This document shows, piece after piece, positions 35,839-44,992 of a stretch of DNA of 64,000 nt. Positions within the stretch are counted from its first letter, which is position 1; the number at the start of each line of letters is the position of its first letter. The DNA comes from Litorivicinus sp. (GTDB lineage Bacteria > Pseudomonadota > Gammaproteobacteria > Pseudomonadales > Litorivicinaceae): assembly GCA_018401755.1 (NCBI GenBank), contig JAGYKJ010000006.1, forward strand, positions 434,001 to 498,000, written 5' to 3'. Below the pieces are notes generated by a model. That model saw only the letters and a program-made list of their open reading frames with translations, searched no databases and was not told where the DNA came from. A program made the position numbers and the translations under genes.

Positions 35839-36345
35839 TTAGCTGCTCACTTGGTCAGACAGATCCTGTGAACCGATTTGTTCTGGGCTCCTCACAGCGA
35901 ACGCAACGAGTGTCAGGAGTGCTGACAGCGGAAAAAGTGCCATCCAGGGATACATGAGCAGACGGCCGACCTCGGTTTTAATATTTCGTTGGATCGCAAA
36001 CTCCAACCATGGGAGACACAGGATGAGGAGCCAGAGACAGAAAACCATCCCAAACAAGCCTGCGAGTTTTTGCGCTATCCGGCTGTACTTGTCAGGAATG
36101 ACTGTCACGAGAGCCACAATGCGGACATGTTCGGCCCGTAAAGTGGCCAGTGGAAGCGCCAGGAAAAAGGCCGTGGTCATGAGCAGGCCGACGAGTTCCT
36201 CGGTGAAACGAAAGGGTGTCAATGCAAAATATCGCATTGACACGCTCGCTCCGATCAGTAAAACGATTCCGCAACTTGCCAACGCTGCCAGACACGTCAT
36301 TCCAATAAATGCACGCTCCAGGGTTCTGTATGCGCGCGCACTCAT
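35839..36345 (-). CDS. dctQ: TRAP transporter small permease (DctQ type), sugar-acid locus
   Basis: A 168-aa protein with four hydrophobic helices, the DctQ small-subunit pattern, with RYFALTPFRFTEELVGLLM typical of the loop and second helix. I chose the ATG at 36345 (MSARAYRTLER); a TTG start at 36384 would add 13 residues and lie 2 bases after the binding-protein stop. It is encoded between dctP and dctM, 2 bases from the latter. Confidence 0.86.
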   Translation of the reverse strand: MSARAYRTLERAFIGMTCLAALASCGIVLLIGASVSMRYFALTPFRFTEELVGLLMTTAFFLALPLATLRAEHVRIVALVTVIPDKYSRIAQKLAGLFGMVFCLWLLILCLPWLEFAIQRNIKTEVGRLLMYPWMALFPLSALLTLVAFAVRSPEQIGSQDLSDQVSS

Positions 36346-36386
36346 TGGTTCCGATCGGATCTGATCACCTCGATGCAGCGTCAATG

Positions 36387-37397
36387 TCAGCGGCCAAGAA
36401 CCCGAAGAATACGTCCACGATATTCGGGTGCCTTACCGCCTGCATCTTCCGCTAATTCAAGCCAAGTTGACGAGGCTGCCTCGAGAAATGCAGTCCGGTC
36501 TTCCTCTGAGAATGGCTCAAGAAACTCAATACCCTGTTCTGTCAGCTTAGACCGCGCTGCTTGTTCTTTTTCTTCCGCCGCGGAATATTCATTTGTACGC
36601 GCCCACACGCGTCCCGCGGCCACGCTGACTGCATCACGTTCGCGATCACTTAACGCATCCCATGCACCTCTCGATGCGCCGAGTACATAGGGCACACCTG
36701 CGACTGGATAGAGATAGGACGCAAACTTAGTGACCTCATGAAGTGAGATCGTGTGCGCGAACAACGCTGGGTAAACGGCACAATCCACGACACCAGTCTG
36801 TAATGCCACGTAGAGCTCGTTTTGCCCAACGATCTGGGCTGAGACCCCGAGTTTGGTGAATGTTTGGACTTGGTCATTACTCCAGACACGCAGTTTTTTC
36901 GTTCTCAGATCGGCGAGCGAACGTACTGGTTGTTCGCGGCAAAATATGGAGGCCTTCAACAGCGGTAGAGCCATGAACCCTGTTGGCACGATATCGAGTT
37001 CACTGAGAACTTCTGTATAGATTGCTTGAATCTCTGGCAAAGCCGAGATCAGCTCATCAGGACTTCCCACCGATCCTTGGATCATGACTGCATTGAGCGC
37101 AGGTACGTCACGGCCAAGGTAGTTCGCCCAGACCAACCCCATTTCGACGGCACCACGCGGTAGCCAGCGCGCCACGTCGTTATCTTTGAGATTCAGTGAA
37201 CCCCCATGAAAAACATCAATCGTGAGGCTGCCGCCACTCAGTTCAGCCACATCTGCAGCAAATGTATCGAGTTGCTTCGATTCACCGCGACCTTCTGGGA
37301 GACCATTGTTGAATTTCCAGTCCTTCGCGTATCCGCCTAGAGACACCAGTACTAATACGATTGCTATCGAAGTTTGTTGAACAATACGTTTGAACAT
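36387..37397 (-). CDS. dctP: TRAP transporter solute-binding protein (DctP type), sugar-acid locus
   Basis: A 336-aa periplasmic binding protein. A signal peptide ([12 protein letters not shown]) precedes a mature domain with the DctP pattern, including [24 protein letters not shown] (the Arg that grips the ligand carboxylate) and [28 protein letters not shown] precedes the ATG. Unlike most binding-protein genes in this window, it runs straight into the small permease without a strong hairpin. The nearby enzymes suggest a sugar acid ligand (inference). Confidence 0.92.
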   Translation of the reverse strand: MFKRIVQQTSIAIVLVLVSLGGYAKDWKFNNGLPEGRGESKQLDTFAADVAELSGGSLTIDVFHGGSLNLKDNDVARWLPRGAVEMGLVWANYLGRDVPALNAVMIQGSVGSPDELISALPEIQAIYTEVLSELDIVPTGFMALPLLKASIFCREQPVRSLADLRTKKLRVWSNDQVQTFTKLGVSAQIVGQNELYVALQTGVVDCAVYPALFAHTISLHEVTKFASYLYPVAGVPYVLGASRGAWDALSDRERDAVSVAAGRVWARTNEYSAAEEKEQAARSKLTEQGIEFLEPFSEEDRTAFLEAASSTWLELAEDAGGKAPEYRGRILRVLGR

Positions 37398-37446
37398 GCG
37401 CTTTCTCCTTGTAATCCTTTGAGTTTAGGGTGGACTCTGAATCGCT

Positions 37447-37467
37447 TCAATCTCTTAAGTAGATTGA
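37447..37467. promoter_or_regulatory. Inverted repeat upstream of dctP, candidate GntR operator
   Basis: TCAATCT (37447-37453) and AGATTGA (37461-37467) form a perfect 7-bp inverted repeat with a CTTAAGT spacer, 50 bases upstream of the dctP start on the minus strand. Its size suits a dimeric regulator such as the GntR encoded in the neighbouring operon. Confidence 0.45.
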
Positions 37468-37797
37468 TTACTTCTTAGCTTGTGACATTTAGATGGGGGA
37501 AGAATCCGTACTGATATCGAGTTACTAAAAACCTTCGACAGCGCCTCGGACAAAAAATAGGAAGTGGCAGACAAGTTCTGCACCCGCAGCGGTCCAAGGG
37601 CTTATGCGCTTGTGCCGATAGACCGTGATTTTTTTAGCCAATCGGCATCTGTCAGTTCTTCGCTGACCGCCTGTCGGATCGCCTTTAGATCCATTGCTGA
37701 TCCTGAGTCCAATCTCGGCAACACAGCGAGGTTGACTGATCCACCCAAGCATCAATTCAAGAAAATAAGGGTTGAATCTTCACTTTTTTCTTGATGG
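37468..37797. other. 330-base gap between dctP and the aldehyde dehydrogenase gene
   Basis: The part nearest dctP should hold its promoter. The rest carries no full gene. Reading minus-strand, a 30-codon ORF with a good AGGA site lies at 37602-37694 (listed separately). Other frames are broken by stops. Confidence 0.5.
37602..37694 (-). CDS. Possible 30-aa small ORF or gene remnant
   Basis: ATG at 37694 preceded by AGGA at 6-base spacing, encoding 30 residues that begin MDLKAIRQAVSEELTDADWL and end SIGTSA. The composition is protein-like (charged, amphipathic). The frame stays open upstream for about 15 codons (NLAVLPRLDSGSA), so it could also be the tail of a decayed gene. No family recognised. 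Low confidence. Confidence 0.2.
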   Translation of the reverse strand: MDLKAIRQAVSEELTDADWLKKSRSIGTSA

Positions 37798-39300
37798 TTA
37801 GATCAATGCAACGGTCGGCATATTCTGGTAGCACACTGGACGCAAAAACCGACGAATTGAGAGTGTTCCAACGGAGGTATGTCCAAAGTTTGTGGATGCG
37901 GGATATGGACCGCCGTGCACCATACTGTCAACGACTTCCACCCCAGTGGGGAAACCGTTCGCTAAGATACGGCCTGCTTTCCTTTCAAGGATCGGCAGAA
38001 GTCTCTGAATCAGAGGCTGATCATCTGAGTCAAAATGCAGCGTGCATGTGAGCTGGCCATCCAAATTGCGCGCGATCTCAACCATTTCATCTGTGCTATC
38101 GACTGTCACGATTAATCCAAAGGGACCAAAGATCTCGTGTTGAAGCGCCGCGTGAGTGACCCATCCCTGATAGTTAGTACGATAGAGCTGTGGGGACGCC
38201 TGGCGACCAGAGCAGACCGGAGTGAACAAAGGATCGATGTTGGAGAGATTGGCGATTTCTGCAATCCCATCTTGATACGCCTGAGCGATCGTCTCACTGA
38301 GCATGATCTGGGGCTGTATGGCAGACAATGTATCCATTGCCTTGGCATAGAACTGCTCGGCTGCATTCTCGTTCGGGAGAATGACAACGCCCGGGTTTGT
38401 GCAAAATTGACCGGCACCAAGGGTTAGGGACGTCACCCAGCCAGCTGCAATATCTTCCGCGCGAGTCTCGAGTGCACTCTTGCACACAAACATTGGATTC
38501 AAGGACCCTAACTCACCAAAGAAAGGAATGGGCTCCGCGCGCCGTGCACACCGATTGAAGAGTGCCCGCCCACCCGCGAGAGACCCTGTGAAACCCACAG
38601 CTTTAATCAGTGGGTGATCGACTAAACGTTCGCCAACATCTCGCTGACCGCCCTGAACAAGCGAAAACACGCCGGGATGCAGATCACAGGCTTGAATCGC
38701 CTCAAGTATTGCGCCAGCCACGAGCTCACTCGTTCCAGGATGCCCCGAATGACCTTTAACAACCACTGGGCAGCCTGCCGCGAGCGCGGCGGCTGTATCA
38801 CCGCCAGCAACAGAGAAGGCTAATGGAAAGTTTGATGCGCCGAAGACAGCCACAGGACCGATTGGACGCTGAATCATTTTAATTTCTGGACGAGGGACAG
38901 GCGTTCGCTCAGGAAGAGCCCCGTCGAATCGATAATCGAGGTAAGCCCCTTGGAGAATATGTTGAGCGAATAGCCGAAGTTGTCCGGTGGTACGGGATAA
39001 TTCACCCTCCAATCGACCGGTTGGGAGACCGGTCTCATCAGATCCAAGTGCAACGATTGCCGGCCGTCGAGCTTCCAGTCGATCGGCAATGGTCGTTAGG
39101 AAAACGCTACGAACGTCGGAGGTGCTGTACCCGTATGACCAAAAGGCTGCCTCTGCCGCCTCTGCCGCTTGATCGACGGATTGAGGAGTCCCGACGAAGA
39201 AAGTCTGGCTCGATCCTGTGGCAGGGGAAGACTGGAAGGTCCGATCGGTTCCAATCCAATTTCCATTGATAAGGTGCTTACCACCGAGTTCGATCGTCAC
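37798..39300 (-). CDS. Aldehyde dehydrogenase, 2-oxoglutarate-semialdehyde dehydrogenase-like
   Basis: A 500-aa NAD(P)-dependent aldehyde dehydrogenase of the group used in sugar-acid pathways to oxidise 2,5-dioxopentanoate to 2-oxoglutarate. Motifs are VVKGHSGHPGTSE (cofactor), GFTGSLAGGRALF, catalytic Glu in FGELGSLNP and nucleophile Cys in GAGQFCTNPG. The GTG at 39300 has AGGAG 6 bases upstream and lies 30 bases after the PdxA-like gene; a longer frame to 39387 would run into that gene. It is the last gene of the five-gene catabolic operon. Confidence 0.88.
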   Translation of the reverse strand: MTIELGGKHLINGNWIGTDRTFQSSPATGSSQTFFVGTPQSVDQAAEAAEAAFWSYGYSTSDVRSVFLTTIADRLEARRPAIVALGSDETGLPTGRLEGELSRTTGQLRLFAQHILQGAYLDYRFDGALPERTPVPRPEIKMIQRPIGPVAVFGASNFPLAFSVAGGDTAAALAAGCPVVVKGHSGHPGTSELVAGAILEAIQACDLHPGVFSLVQGGQRDVGERLVDHPLIKAVGFTGSLAGGRALFNRCARRAEPIPFFGELGSLNPMFVCKSALETRAEDIAAGWVTSLTLGAGQFCTNPGVVILPNENAAEQFYAKAMDTLSAIQPQIMLSETIAQAYQDGIAEIANLSNIDPLFTPVCSGRQASPQLYRTNYQGWVTHAALQHEIFGPFGLIVTVDSTDEMVEIARNLDGQLTCTLHFDSDDQPLIQRLLPILERKAGRILANGFPTGVEVVDSMVHGGPYPASTNFGHTSVGTLSIRRFLRPVCYQNMPTVALI

Positions 39301-39329
39301 AAAGTCTCCTAGTGAGTGCCACCGCAGCG

Positions 39330-40358
39330 CTATGCTGCGGTATCGACACCTTCGATTGCATGTCGGTTGGATGCCATGTTGAGGCACATCGTAAAGGCGT
39401 TGTGTGTGGGCACGAGATTGGCAACTCCTTGGCCTGCAATGTCAAAGGCAGTCCCGTGGGCAGGAGTTGTTAAGGGTAGGGGTAAGCCCGCAAGAACAGA
39501 TACGCCCTTCTCAAAGCCCAAAAGCTTGATCGCGATTTGACCTTGGTCATGATACATCGTGACCACAGCATCATATTCGCCGGCACGAACCTTCAGCCAT
39601 AATGTGTCTGCAGGGAATGGCCCCGTACACTGAATGCCACTTGCCTGCGCTTGTTTGACGGCGGGACTAATCACTCGGATTTCTTCATCCCCCATGAGTC
39701 CGTTATCGCCCGCGTGCGGGTTATAGGCTGCGACGACGATACGTGGTTGGGCATACCCGGCCATCTTGAGAGTTTGGTCGGTCAGCGCAATACCATCGAC
39801 GATCGCTGGGATCGTGAGTAGTTTCGACACATCGCGCATCGCCACGTGACTGGTGATGCGACCATTCCACATCCCATTTGCGACATTGAATTCGCTTGCG
39901 CATGTACGGATTCCGAAGAATTCCTTGGCAAAGCCAAGCTCATCGGTGAAGTGATTACCACCGAGATGCATAGACTCCTTGTTGAACGGCATAAACACAA
40001 CGCCATCAACCAAACCCATTTTCGACAGAGTGAATGCACATTCAAGTCCGGCGATTGAGGATGCACCTCCCGCGGCTGACACCTGAGCAATCGCAGTCCG
40101 ATCAATTGCCTCAATATCGAGATCAAGATGCAAAATCTCACCATCTTTGAACAGTGGTGTTTCGTTCTTGGCGATATGGCGTACGTTAGGGATTGTAATA
40201 CCGGTCTGTGCTTCGCCTCGCGCGAAGATCGAGGGTGCTCCGATCACCAGTATATTGGCTGCTTCACGGACGCCCGATTGATCCAACAACTTGATCATCA
40301 GTTCAGGGCCTATTCCACCTGGATCCCCTTGAACTAAGGCTATGGTTTTATTTGTCAT
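39330..40358 (-). CDS. PdxA-family 4-phospho-hydroxyacid dehydrogenase (PdxA2-like)
   Basis: A 342-aa metal- and NAD-dependent dehydrogenase of the PdxA family. It shows the opening IALVQGDPGGIGPELMIKLL, the metal-site segments NPHAGDNGLMGDEEI and MYHDQGQIAIKLLGFEKGV, and TTPAHGTAFDIAG. True PdxA acts in vitamin B6 synthesis, but paralogues in catabolic operons oxidise 4-phospho-D-threonate or -erythronate. Those usually pair with a DUF1537 kinase, which is absent here. Position in the sugar-acid operon (2 bases after GntR) favours a catabolic role. Confidence 0.88.
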   Translation of the reverse strand: MTNKTIALVQGDPGGIGPELMIKLLDQSGVREAANILVIGAPSIFARGEAQTGITIPNVRHIAKNETPLFKDGEILHLDLDIEAIDRTAIAQVSAAGGASSIAGLECAFTLSKMGLVDGVVFMPFNKESMHLGGNHFTDELGFAKEFFGIRTCASEFNVANGMWNGRITSHVAMRDVSKLLTIPAIVDGIALTDQTLKMAGYAQPRIVVAAYNPHAGDNGLMGDEEIRVISPAVKQAQASGIQCTGPFPADTLWLKVRAGEYDAVVTMYHDQGQIAIKLLGFEKGVSVLAGLPLPLTTPAHGTAFDIAGQGVANLVPTHNAFTMCLNMASNRHAIEGVDTAA

Positions 40359-40359
40359 A

Positions 40360-41067
40360 TCACTTCCCCTTATCGATGATCAAAGCCTGAGTCGCGGCAA
40401 TGTTAGTGATCGCTGTTTCCAAATGACGTCGCATGTGTTTGCCACACTCTTTGGCATTTCTAGCGACCAGTGCTTCCGTAATATCTTCGTGTTGTCCGAG
40501 GGTACTATCACGGCCAGTACGCATCTTTGATGAAATAAACCGGGCCCTCCAGAGTCTCGCATTTAGTGTTTTATGGATCTCCAGCAGAGGGTCATTTCTC
40601 GACGCATGGACAATCGCTTTATGGAAATCCATATCCCATTGGAAAAATTGCAATGGCTCAGTGTCTTCACTGGCTGATTCCATCAGACGCTCCAGCCGAA
40701 CTGCTTCATCGATTTCATTGTCAGTGGCATGTTGGCACGCAAGTTCACCGGCCAGCGCCTCCAATGATCCTAAGACAAGCAGGTTCTGCGCCAGCTCTTG
40801 TAAGGAAGGATCCGCAACTCGGGGTCGTCGGGTTTTTCCATACACCACGAGTCCTTCGTTTTCCAAAATCCGCAGCGCTTCTTTGAGTGGGGTCCGACTG
40901 ATGCCAAGTGCATCAGCAAGATCGCGTTCAGACATTGGGAGACCAGGCTCGAGATTACCCAGCAAAATGAACTCGCGAAGTGTATCAGCGGCCTCATCGG
41001 CAAGACTTTTTCGTGGCGAAATTCCACTGAACTCGCGGAGTTCGGTTGCCCAATTCAATTGATTCAA
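40360..41067 (-). CDS. GntR-family regulator, FCD subtype, sugar-acid operon
   Basis: A 235-aa regulator. The N-terminal winged helix has MSERDLADALGISRTPLKEALRILENEGLV; the C-terminal FCD domain includes DMDFHKAIVHAS and HEDITEALVARN, which supply ligand/metal histidines. TTG at 41067 is chosen because GGGGGA lies just upstream and it falls one base after the preceding stop; a longer frame from 41100 exists. The gene sits inside the operon it probably controls. Perfect inverted repeats upstream of both TRAP systems are candidate targets. Confidence 0.88.
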   Translation of the reverse strand: MNQLNWATELREFSGISPRKSLADEAADTLREFILLGNLEPGLPMSERDLADALGISRTPLKEALRILENEGLVVYGKTRRPRVADPSLQELAQNLLVLGSLEALAGELACQHATDNEIDEAVRLERLMESASEDTEPLQFFQWDMDFHKAIVHASRNDPLLEIHKTLNARLWRARFISSKMRTGRDSTLGQHEDITEALVARNAKECGKHMRRHLETAITNIAATQALIIDKGK

Positions 41068-41068
41068 C

Positions 41069-41980
41069 TTATTTCCCCCATCGCAATGCCACGGGATCAA
41101 GTGGCCGGATAAGCTCCATTAATGCCGCGCGCGCTGCCGATCCAAGTGGTTGAATCGGGTGTCGACAAAATGCTGACTGAATGACACCGCCTTCAACCAT
41201 TGTCTCTTTCGCCGCGCGAAACCCGCACTGACGGTTTTCATGGTTAATTGCCGGAAGTACCCGGCCATAGGCGGCAATAGCAGCATCGCGTTGGCCCTTC
41301 GCATGTAACTGAATCACTGGTCTGATCTGATCAGGAATCGTCGCAGACGTCATTGATCCTGTCGCGCCAGCATCAAGATCAGCAAGGAGAGTAATCCCCT
41401 CCTCGCCGTCAAAAGGCCCATCAATATAGGCACTGGCTTCAGTTAATAGAGCCCGGAGTTTGGCAGCGGTTCCGACCGACTCAATCTTTAGCAGCTTGAG
41501 CATGTCAATCTCTTTTACCATTTTGACCAGCAGAGGGACATCGAGTTCGACCCCAGATAACGGGGCGTCTTGCAGCATGATTGGAATCCCCACCTCGCCA
41601 ACACGCGCAAATTGTTCAAATGTTTGTGTCGGGGAGCCTTTCAAGAGCGCGCCATGATAAGGCGCCATCATCATTACGATGTTGGCACCAAGCTCTTTGG
41701 CATGTTGTGCGCGAGCGACCACAATATCGGATGCAAAATGACTGATGGTGACGATGACAGGCACGCGCCCAGCGACATGTTCTAAGCTGAGTCGCGTGAG
41801 GGTCTCACGTTCCGTATCCGATAATAGAAATTGCTCAGAATAGTTCGCAAGAATGCACAGGCCATCGACTCCTTGGTCGACCATGCAATCAAGGATGCGG
41901 CGGTTCCCTTCGAGGTCCAATGTACCGTCCGGGTGGAATGCAGTGGGTGCTACCGGCCAGATGCCCCGATACTGAGTCAT
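41069..41980 (-). CDS. DHDPS/N-acetylneuraminate lyase-family enzyme
   Basis: A 303-aa (beta/alpha)8 Schiff-base enzyme of the dihydrodipicolinate synthase family. The opening [18 protein letters not shown], the [14 protein letters not shown] region and the Schiff-base lysine in LKLLKIES are visible. Sugar-acid members include 5-keto-4-deoxyglucarate dehydratase and 2-keto-3-deoxy-acid aldolases. Gene context (acid-sugar dehydratase upstream, semialdehyde dehydrogenase downstream) supports such a role over lysine synthesis. It starts with an ATGA overlap with the dehydratase gene. Confidence 0.87.
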   Translation of the reverse strand: MTQYRGIWPVAPTAFHPDGTLDLEGNRRILDCMVDQGVDGLCILANYSEQFLLSDTERETLTRLSLEHVAGRVPVIVTISHFASDIVVARAQHAKELGANIVMMMAPYHGALLKGSPTQTFEQFARVGEVGIPIMLQDAPLSGVELDVPLLVKMVKEIDMLKLLKIESVGTAAKLRALLTEASAYIDGPFDGEEGITLLADLDAGATGSMTSATIPDQIRPVIQLHAKGQRDAAIAAYGRVLPAINHENRQCGFRAAKETMVEGGVIQSAFCRHPIQPLGSAARAALMELIRPLDPVALRWGK

Positions 41981-43152
41981 TCGATCACCTCAAAATGCTG
42001 GATGTGTTTGTCTGATAGCTGAATACCGAGGCCTGGAGTGTGTTCATCGAGATGCAAATATCCATCAATAGGCTCGGGATCACCGTCAAAAATGTAATAG
42101 AACAATTCGTTGCCCACTTCAACATCGAAGACGGGGAAGTACTCAGCGATCGGGCAGTTCGCGTTTGCCATTGTCAGGTGATAGTTATGCATTTGCCCAG
42201 CATGGGGAATCACAGGGATCTGATAACTTTCTGCGATGGCATTGATTTTCTGAGCAGCCGTAATTCCTCCCACCCGATTGGTGTCATACTGCAGCACGCT
42301 CACGGCTCCTCTGCGGAGCAGGTCTGCGCATCCCATTACTGAGAATTCGTGCTCTCCTCCAGAAATTGGAATGATATTCATCTGGTTCAGTTCAACATAG
42401 CCTTGAATGTCATCAGCGATCACCGGTTCTTCAAGCCATCGAGGTTCAAATCGTGCAAGTAATGGGAGCATCCGTTTGGTGTAGTCGAGATTCCATCCCA
42501 TATAGCATTCAAGCATTAAATCGACGTCATACCCGAGTACTTCGCGCATCGCCTCGACGCGCTTAATATTTTCCCGCATGCCAGCTTTGCCATCGGTTGG
42601 GCCATAACCGAATCGGGTTTTATACCCTTGATACCCGAATTGTTTTGCTTGCTCGGCCTCTGCTTGCATGACATCTATCGGACCGGCATAGAGCTTCGAA
42701 TAGTACACGGGGATTTTATCTTTGGTACGGCCACCCAAGAGCTTGAACACTGGTTTACCAACGAGTTTCCCCATCAGGTCCCAGAGTGCGATATCGATGG
42801 CTGAAATTGCCACCATGCCAATCCCTTTTCTGCCCCAAGCGTGACTGCGTCGATACATCTTTTCCCAGAGATATGACACGTCGAATGGATCCTCTCCGAG
42901 GATTAATGGCGCAAACCATTCGTCAATGGCCTTCTTCGTCAGTCCAGGCGCGAGGGCGGCATCTCCGAGTCCGATCGTTCCGTCAGAGGTCTCGATTTCG
43001 CATGTGAGCCATTGATGAAACCGAAAAGACGCCATCGCATCTCCTCGATCGCCAAGGAGGTCGGAGGCATTGGTGCAAAAGTTACCGGTCGGCGGGACAG
43101 TTGGTCCGGTCCAAGTCCATACTTTGGTACGGATTGAGGCGATCTTAGTCAT
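41977..43152 (-). CDS. Enolase-superfamily sugar-acid dehydratase (L-rhamnonate dehydratase-like)
   Basis: A 391-aa mandelate racemase/muconate lactonizing-type enzyme that removes water from an acid sugar with Mg. Likely active-site parts are the Lys in [10 protein letters not shown], the acidic metal ligands in [14 protein letters not shown] and SGGEHEFS, and the His in [12 protein letters not shown]. The pattern is nearest to rhamnonate dehydratase-type sequences, but I cannot exclude another aldonate or aldarate. The start is the ATG at 43152 ([14 protein letters not shown]), preceded by GGA; an in-frame start 45 bases upstream is less likely. It is the first gene of the minus-strand operon. 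Confidence 0.85.
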   Translation of the reverse strand: MTKIASIRTKVWTWTGPTVPPTGNFCTNASDLLGDRGDAMASFRFHQWLTCEIETSDGTIGLGDAALAPGLTKKAIDEWFAPLILGEDPFDVSYLWEKMYRRSHAWGRKGIGMVAISAIDIALWDLMGKLVGKPVFKLLGGRTKDKIPVYYSKLYAGPIDVMQAEAEQAKQFGYQGYKTRFGYGPTDGKAGMRENIKRVEAMREVLGYDVDLMLECYMGWNLDYTKRMLPLLARFEPRWLEEPVIADDIQGYVELNQMNIIPISGGEHEFSVMGCADLLRRGAVSVLQYDTNRVGGITAAQKINAIAESYQIPVIPHAGQMHNYHLTMANANCPIAEYFPVFDVEVGNELFYYIFDGDPEPIDGYLHLDEHTPGLGIQLSDKHIQHFEVIE

Positions 43153-43244
43153 TGAATAAATCCAGCACGTTCCATGAGAAACAATCCATATATACATCTC
43201 GAAGTTAGCAATTGCAGACCTGGTTGGTCAATGATATTTTGTAT

Positions 43245-43263
43245 TTGGAATGTCAAATTCCAA
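43245..43263. promoter_or_regulatory. Perfect inverted repeat in the divergent dehydratase/dctP region
   Basis: TTGGAAT (43245-43251), spacer GTCAA, ATTCCAA (43257-43263): a 19-bp palindrome with perfect 7-bp arms. It lies between the minus-strand dehydratase operon and the plus-strand TRAP operon, where one bound dimer could control both. The operon's GntR is the likely binder. Confidence 0.55.
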
Positions 43264-43374
43264 TTTGAGGATCTCTCAAAGGTCTTCAGCAACATAATGA
43301 TAAAAAGGTTCAATGCTCCCAGACGTTGGGTGATTGCCTTAACCCGCCCACGAAGGGGCACTACGGAGGACAGA

Positions 43375-44358
43375 ATGAAAAAGTTTTTGAAAGGCTTAGG
43401 GGCGATCGCATTGCTCGGAGGACTATTGTCCACGTCAGTTCCAGCGCTTGCTGAGACGATTGTGGTTGCGGTTGGCGCGCCAAAAAACAGTTTGCAGGGG
43501 CGTAGTGCCGAGAAATTTGCAACGGATTTGCAAGCACGTCTTGGCAGTGGTTACAAAGTGGAATTTTATTCCGATGCGCAGCTGGGCAACGAAAAGGAAC
43601 TGATGCAGAAGCTTCGCCTGGGTACGGTTCAGTTCACCCTGATTTCATCAATTATGACGACAGTTGCGAACGAATTCGCACTCTTTGATCTGCCATTTTT
43701 GGTGCAAGATCGCGCCCATATGAAGCGGATCGATCAGGAGATCGTGCAAGGTGTACTGCTACCCAAAGCACAGGCAAAGGGTTTGCATGTCGTCTCGACC
43801 TGGGAGAATGGTTTCCGGCAAATCACCAATTCAATCAGGCCCATCACAACTCCAGCGGATCTCGCCGGGATTAAGATTCGGACTCCATCATCGGAGTGGC
43901 GTGTTGCAATGTTTAAGGAATATGGCGCTAACCCGACTGCCATGGCTTTTTCCGAGCTTTTTGTCGCGCTCCAAACTGGAACCATGGACGGCCAAGAGAA
44001 CCCACTGACCAATATTGTTGGGGCGAACCTGCATGAAGTGCAGAAATATCTCAGTTTAAGTGGTCACGTCTACACGCCGACTTATCTTACAACAGGGAGT
44101 GATGCCTGGAATAAGATGCCAGCTGATGTCAAAAAGACTGTCAGCGAAGTCGCGAATAATGTTCAGGATTGGGCATTTGCGGAAGGGGAGAAGGCCGATC
44201 GCGAGTTGATTGACAAGGTGGTAGCTGCCGGCGTTGCAGTCAATGAGACAGACAAAGCTGCATTTGTCGCTGCGTCAGCACCTATCTATGACCTTTTCAA
44301 TCAGAAGGTTCCTGGTGCTGGGGAAATGATCCGAAAAGCACGTGCTCTTGCAAAGTAA
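43375..44358 (+). CDS. dctP: TRAP transporter solute-binding protein (DctP type), second sugar-acid system
   Basis: A 327-aa periplasmic binding protein. The signal peptide is MKKFLKGLGAIALLGGLLST to about ALA, with ETIVVAVGAPKNSLQGRSAEKF at the mature start. The ligand-carboxylate Arg lies in GIKIRTPSSEW, and QTGTMDGQENPLTNI is typical. ACGGAGGACAG precedes the ATG at 43375; the longer upstream frame lacks a ribosome-binding site. It is divergent from the dehydratase operon and followed by dctQ and dctM, forming a second TRAP system for the locus. Confidence 0.93.
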   Translation: MKKFLKGLGAIALLGGLLSTSVPALAETIVVAVGAPKNSLQGRSAEKFATDLQARLGSGYKVEFYSDAQLGNEKELMQKLRLGTVQFTLISSIMTTVANEFALFDLPFLVQDRAHMKRIDQEIVQGVLLPKAQAKGLHVVSTWENGFRQITNSIRPITTPADLAGIKIRTPSSEWRVAMFKEYGANPTAMAFSELFVALQTGTMDGQENPLTNIVGANLHEVQKYLSLSGHVYTPTYLTTGSDAWNKMPADVKKTVSEVANNVQDWAFAEGEKADRELIDKVVAAGVAVNETDKAAFVAASAPIYDLFNQKVPGAGEMIRKARALAK

Positions 44359-44385
44359 AACATCTCTATAAAAACCAGCAATGAC

Positions 44386-44417
44386 CTCACCCAGTGCCGA
44401 AGTCGGCATTGGGTGAG
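44386..44417 (+). terminator. Long hairpin after dctP
   Basis: A 15-bp stem with one G-T pair: CTCACCCAGTGCCGA and TCGGCATTGGGTGAG around an AG loop. No T-run follows. It probably stabilises the dctP message or limits read-through into dctQM. Confidence 0.7.
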
Positions 44418-44437
44418 AGTCTGAGGAATGCAGTGCA

Positions 44438-44992
44438 ATGTGGTGGATTCACCGAACCTTGAAGACAGTTGTGGAGTGGATCAGTTTGGCCATCCTGATT
44501 GGTCTGACCGGAGTTGTTGTCTATGCCACGACATTTCGGTACCTCGGTTTATCACCCAGTTGGTATGACGAGGTGGCACAAATCCTTCTCGCGTGGCTCA
44601 CTTACTTTGCTGCGGTTTATGCGATGTTCAATCGCCAACACATGGGTTTTGCGGGTCTGATGTTGAGTCTGCCAACGCCACTCCGAATCGCTGTCTTGCT
44701 TCTTTCCGAGACGTTGATTGTCGCGTTCTTTGGGGTTGCCGCCTGGTATGGCACCATGCTGTTGCCTTTCGCACAATACGATACGTTATTGAGTATTTCT
44801 TGGATTACGATGGCAATGGTGCAATCTGTCATCCCGATCACGGCTGTTTTGATGATCGCCGCATCATGCCTCACGTTTCCCGAGATATTTCGCGACACGC
44901 TATCGGGCATCGATCGTGAGCATCTTGAGATTGACCAAGCGATCGCTTCCGCAGAGGCTGAGTATGGTGTGGGCGAGGAGGGTAAGCCATGA
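44438..44992 (+). CDS. dctQ: TRAP transporter small permease (DctQ type), second sugar-acid system
   Basis: A 184-aa four-helix membrane protein of DctQ type, with FRYLGLSPSWYDEVAQILLAWLTY as the characteristic loop-helix segment and a 30-residue acidic C-terminal tail. It starts 20 bases after the dctP hairpin and overlaps dctM by 4 bases. Confidence 0.9.
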   Translation: MWWIHRTLKTVVEWISLAILIGLTGVVVYATTFRYLGLSPSWYDEVAQILLAWLTYFAAVYAMFNRQHMGFAGLMLSLPTPLRIAVLLLSETLIVAFFGVAAWYGTMLLPFAQYDTLLSISWITMAMVQSVIPITAVLMIAASCLTFPEIFRDTLSGIDREHLEIDQAIASAEAEYGVGEEGKP

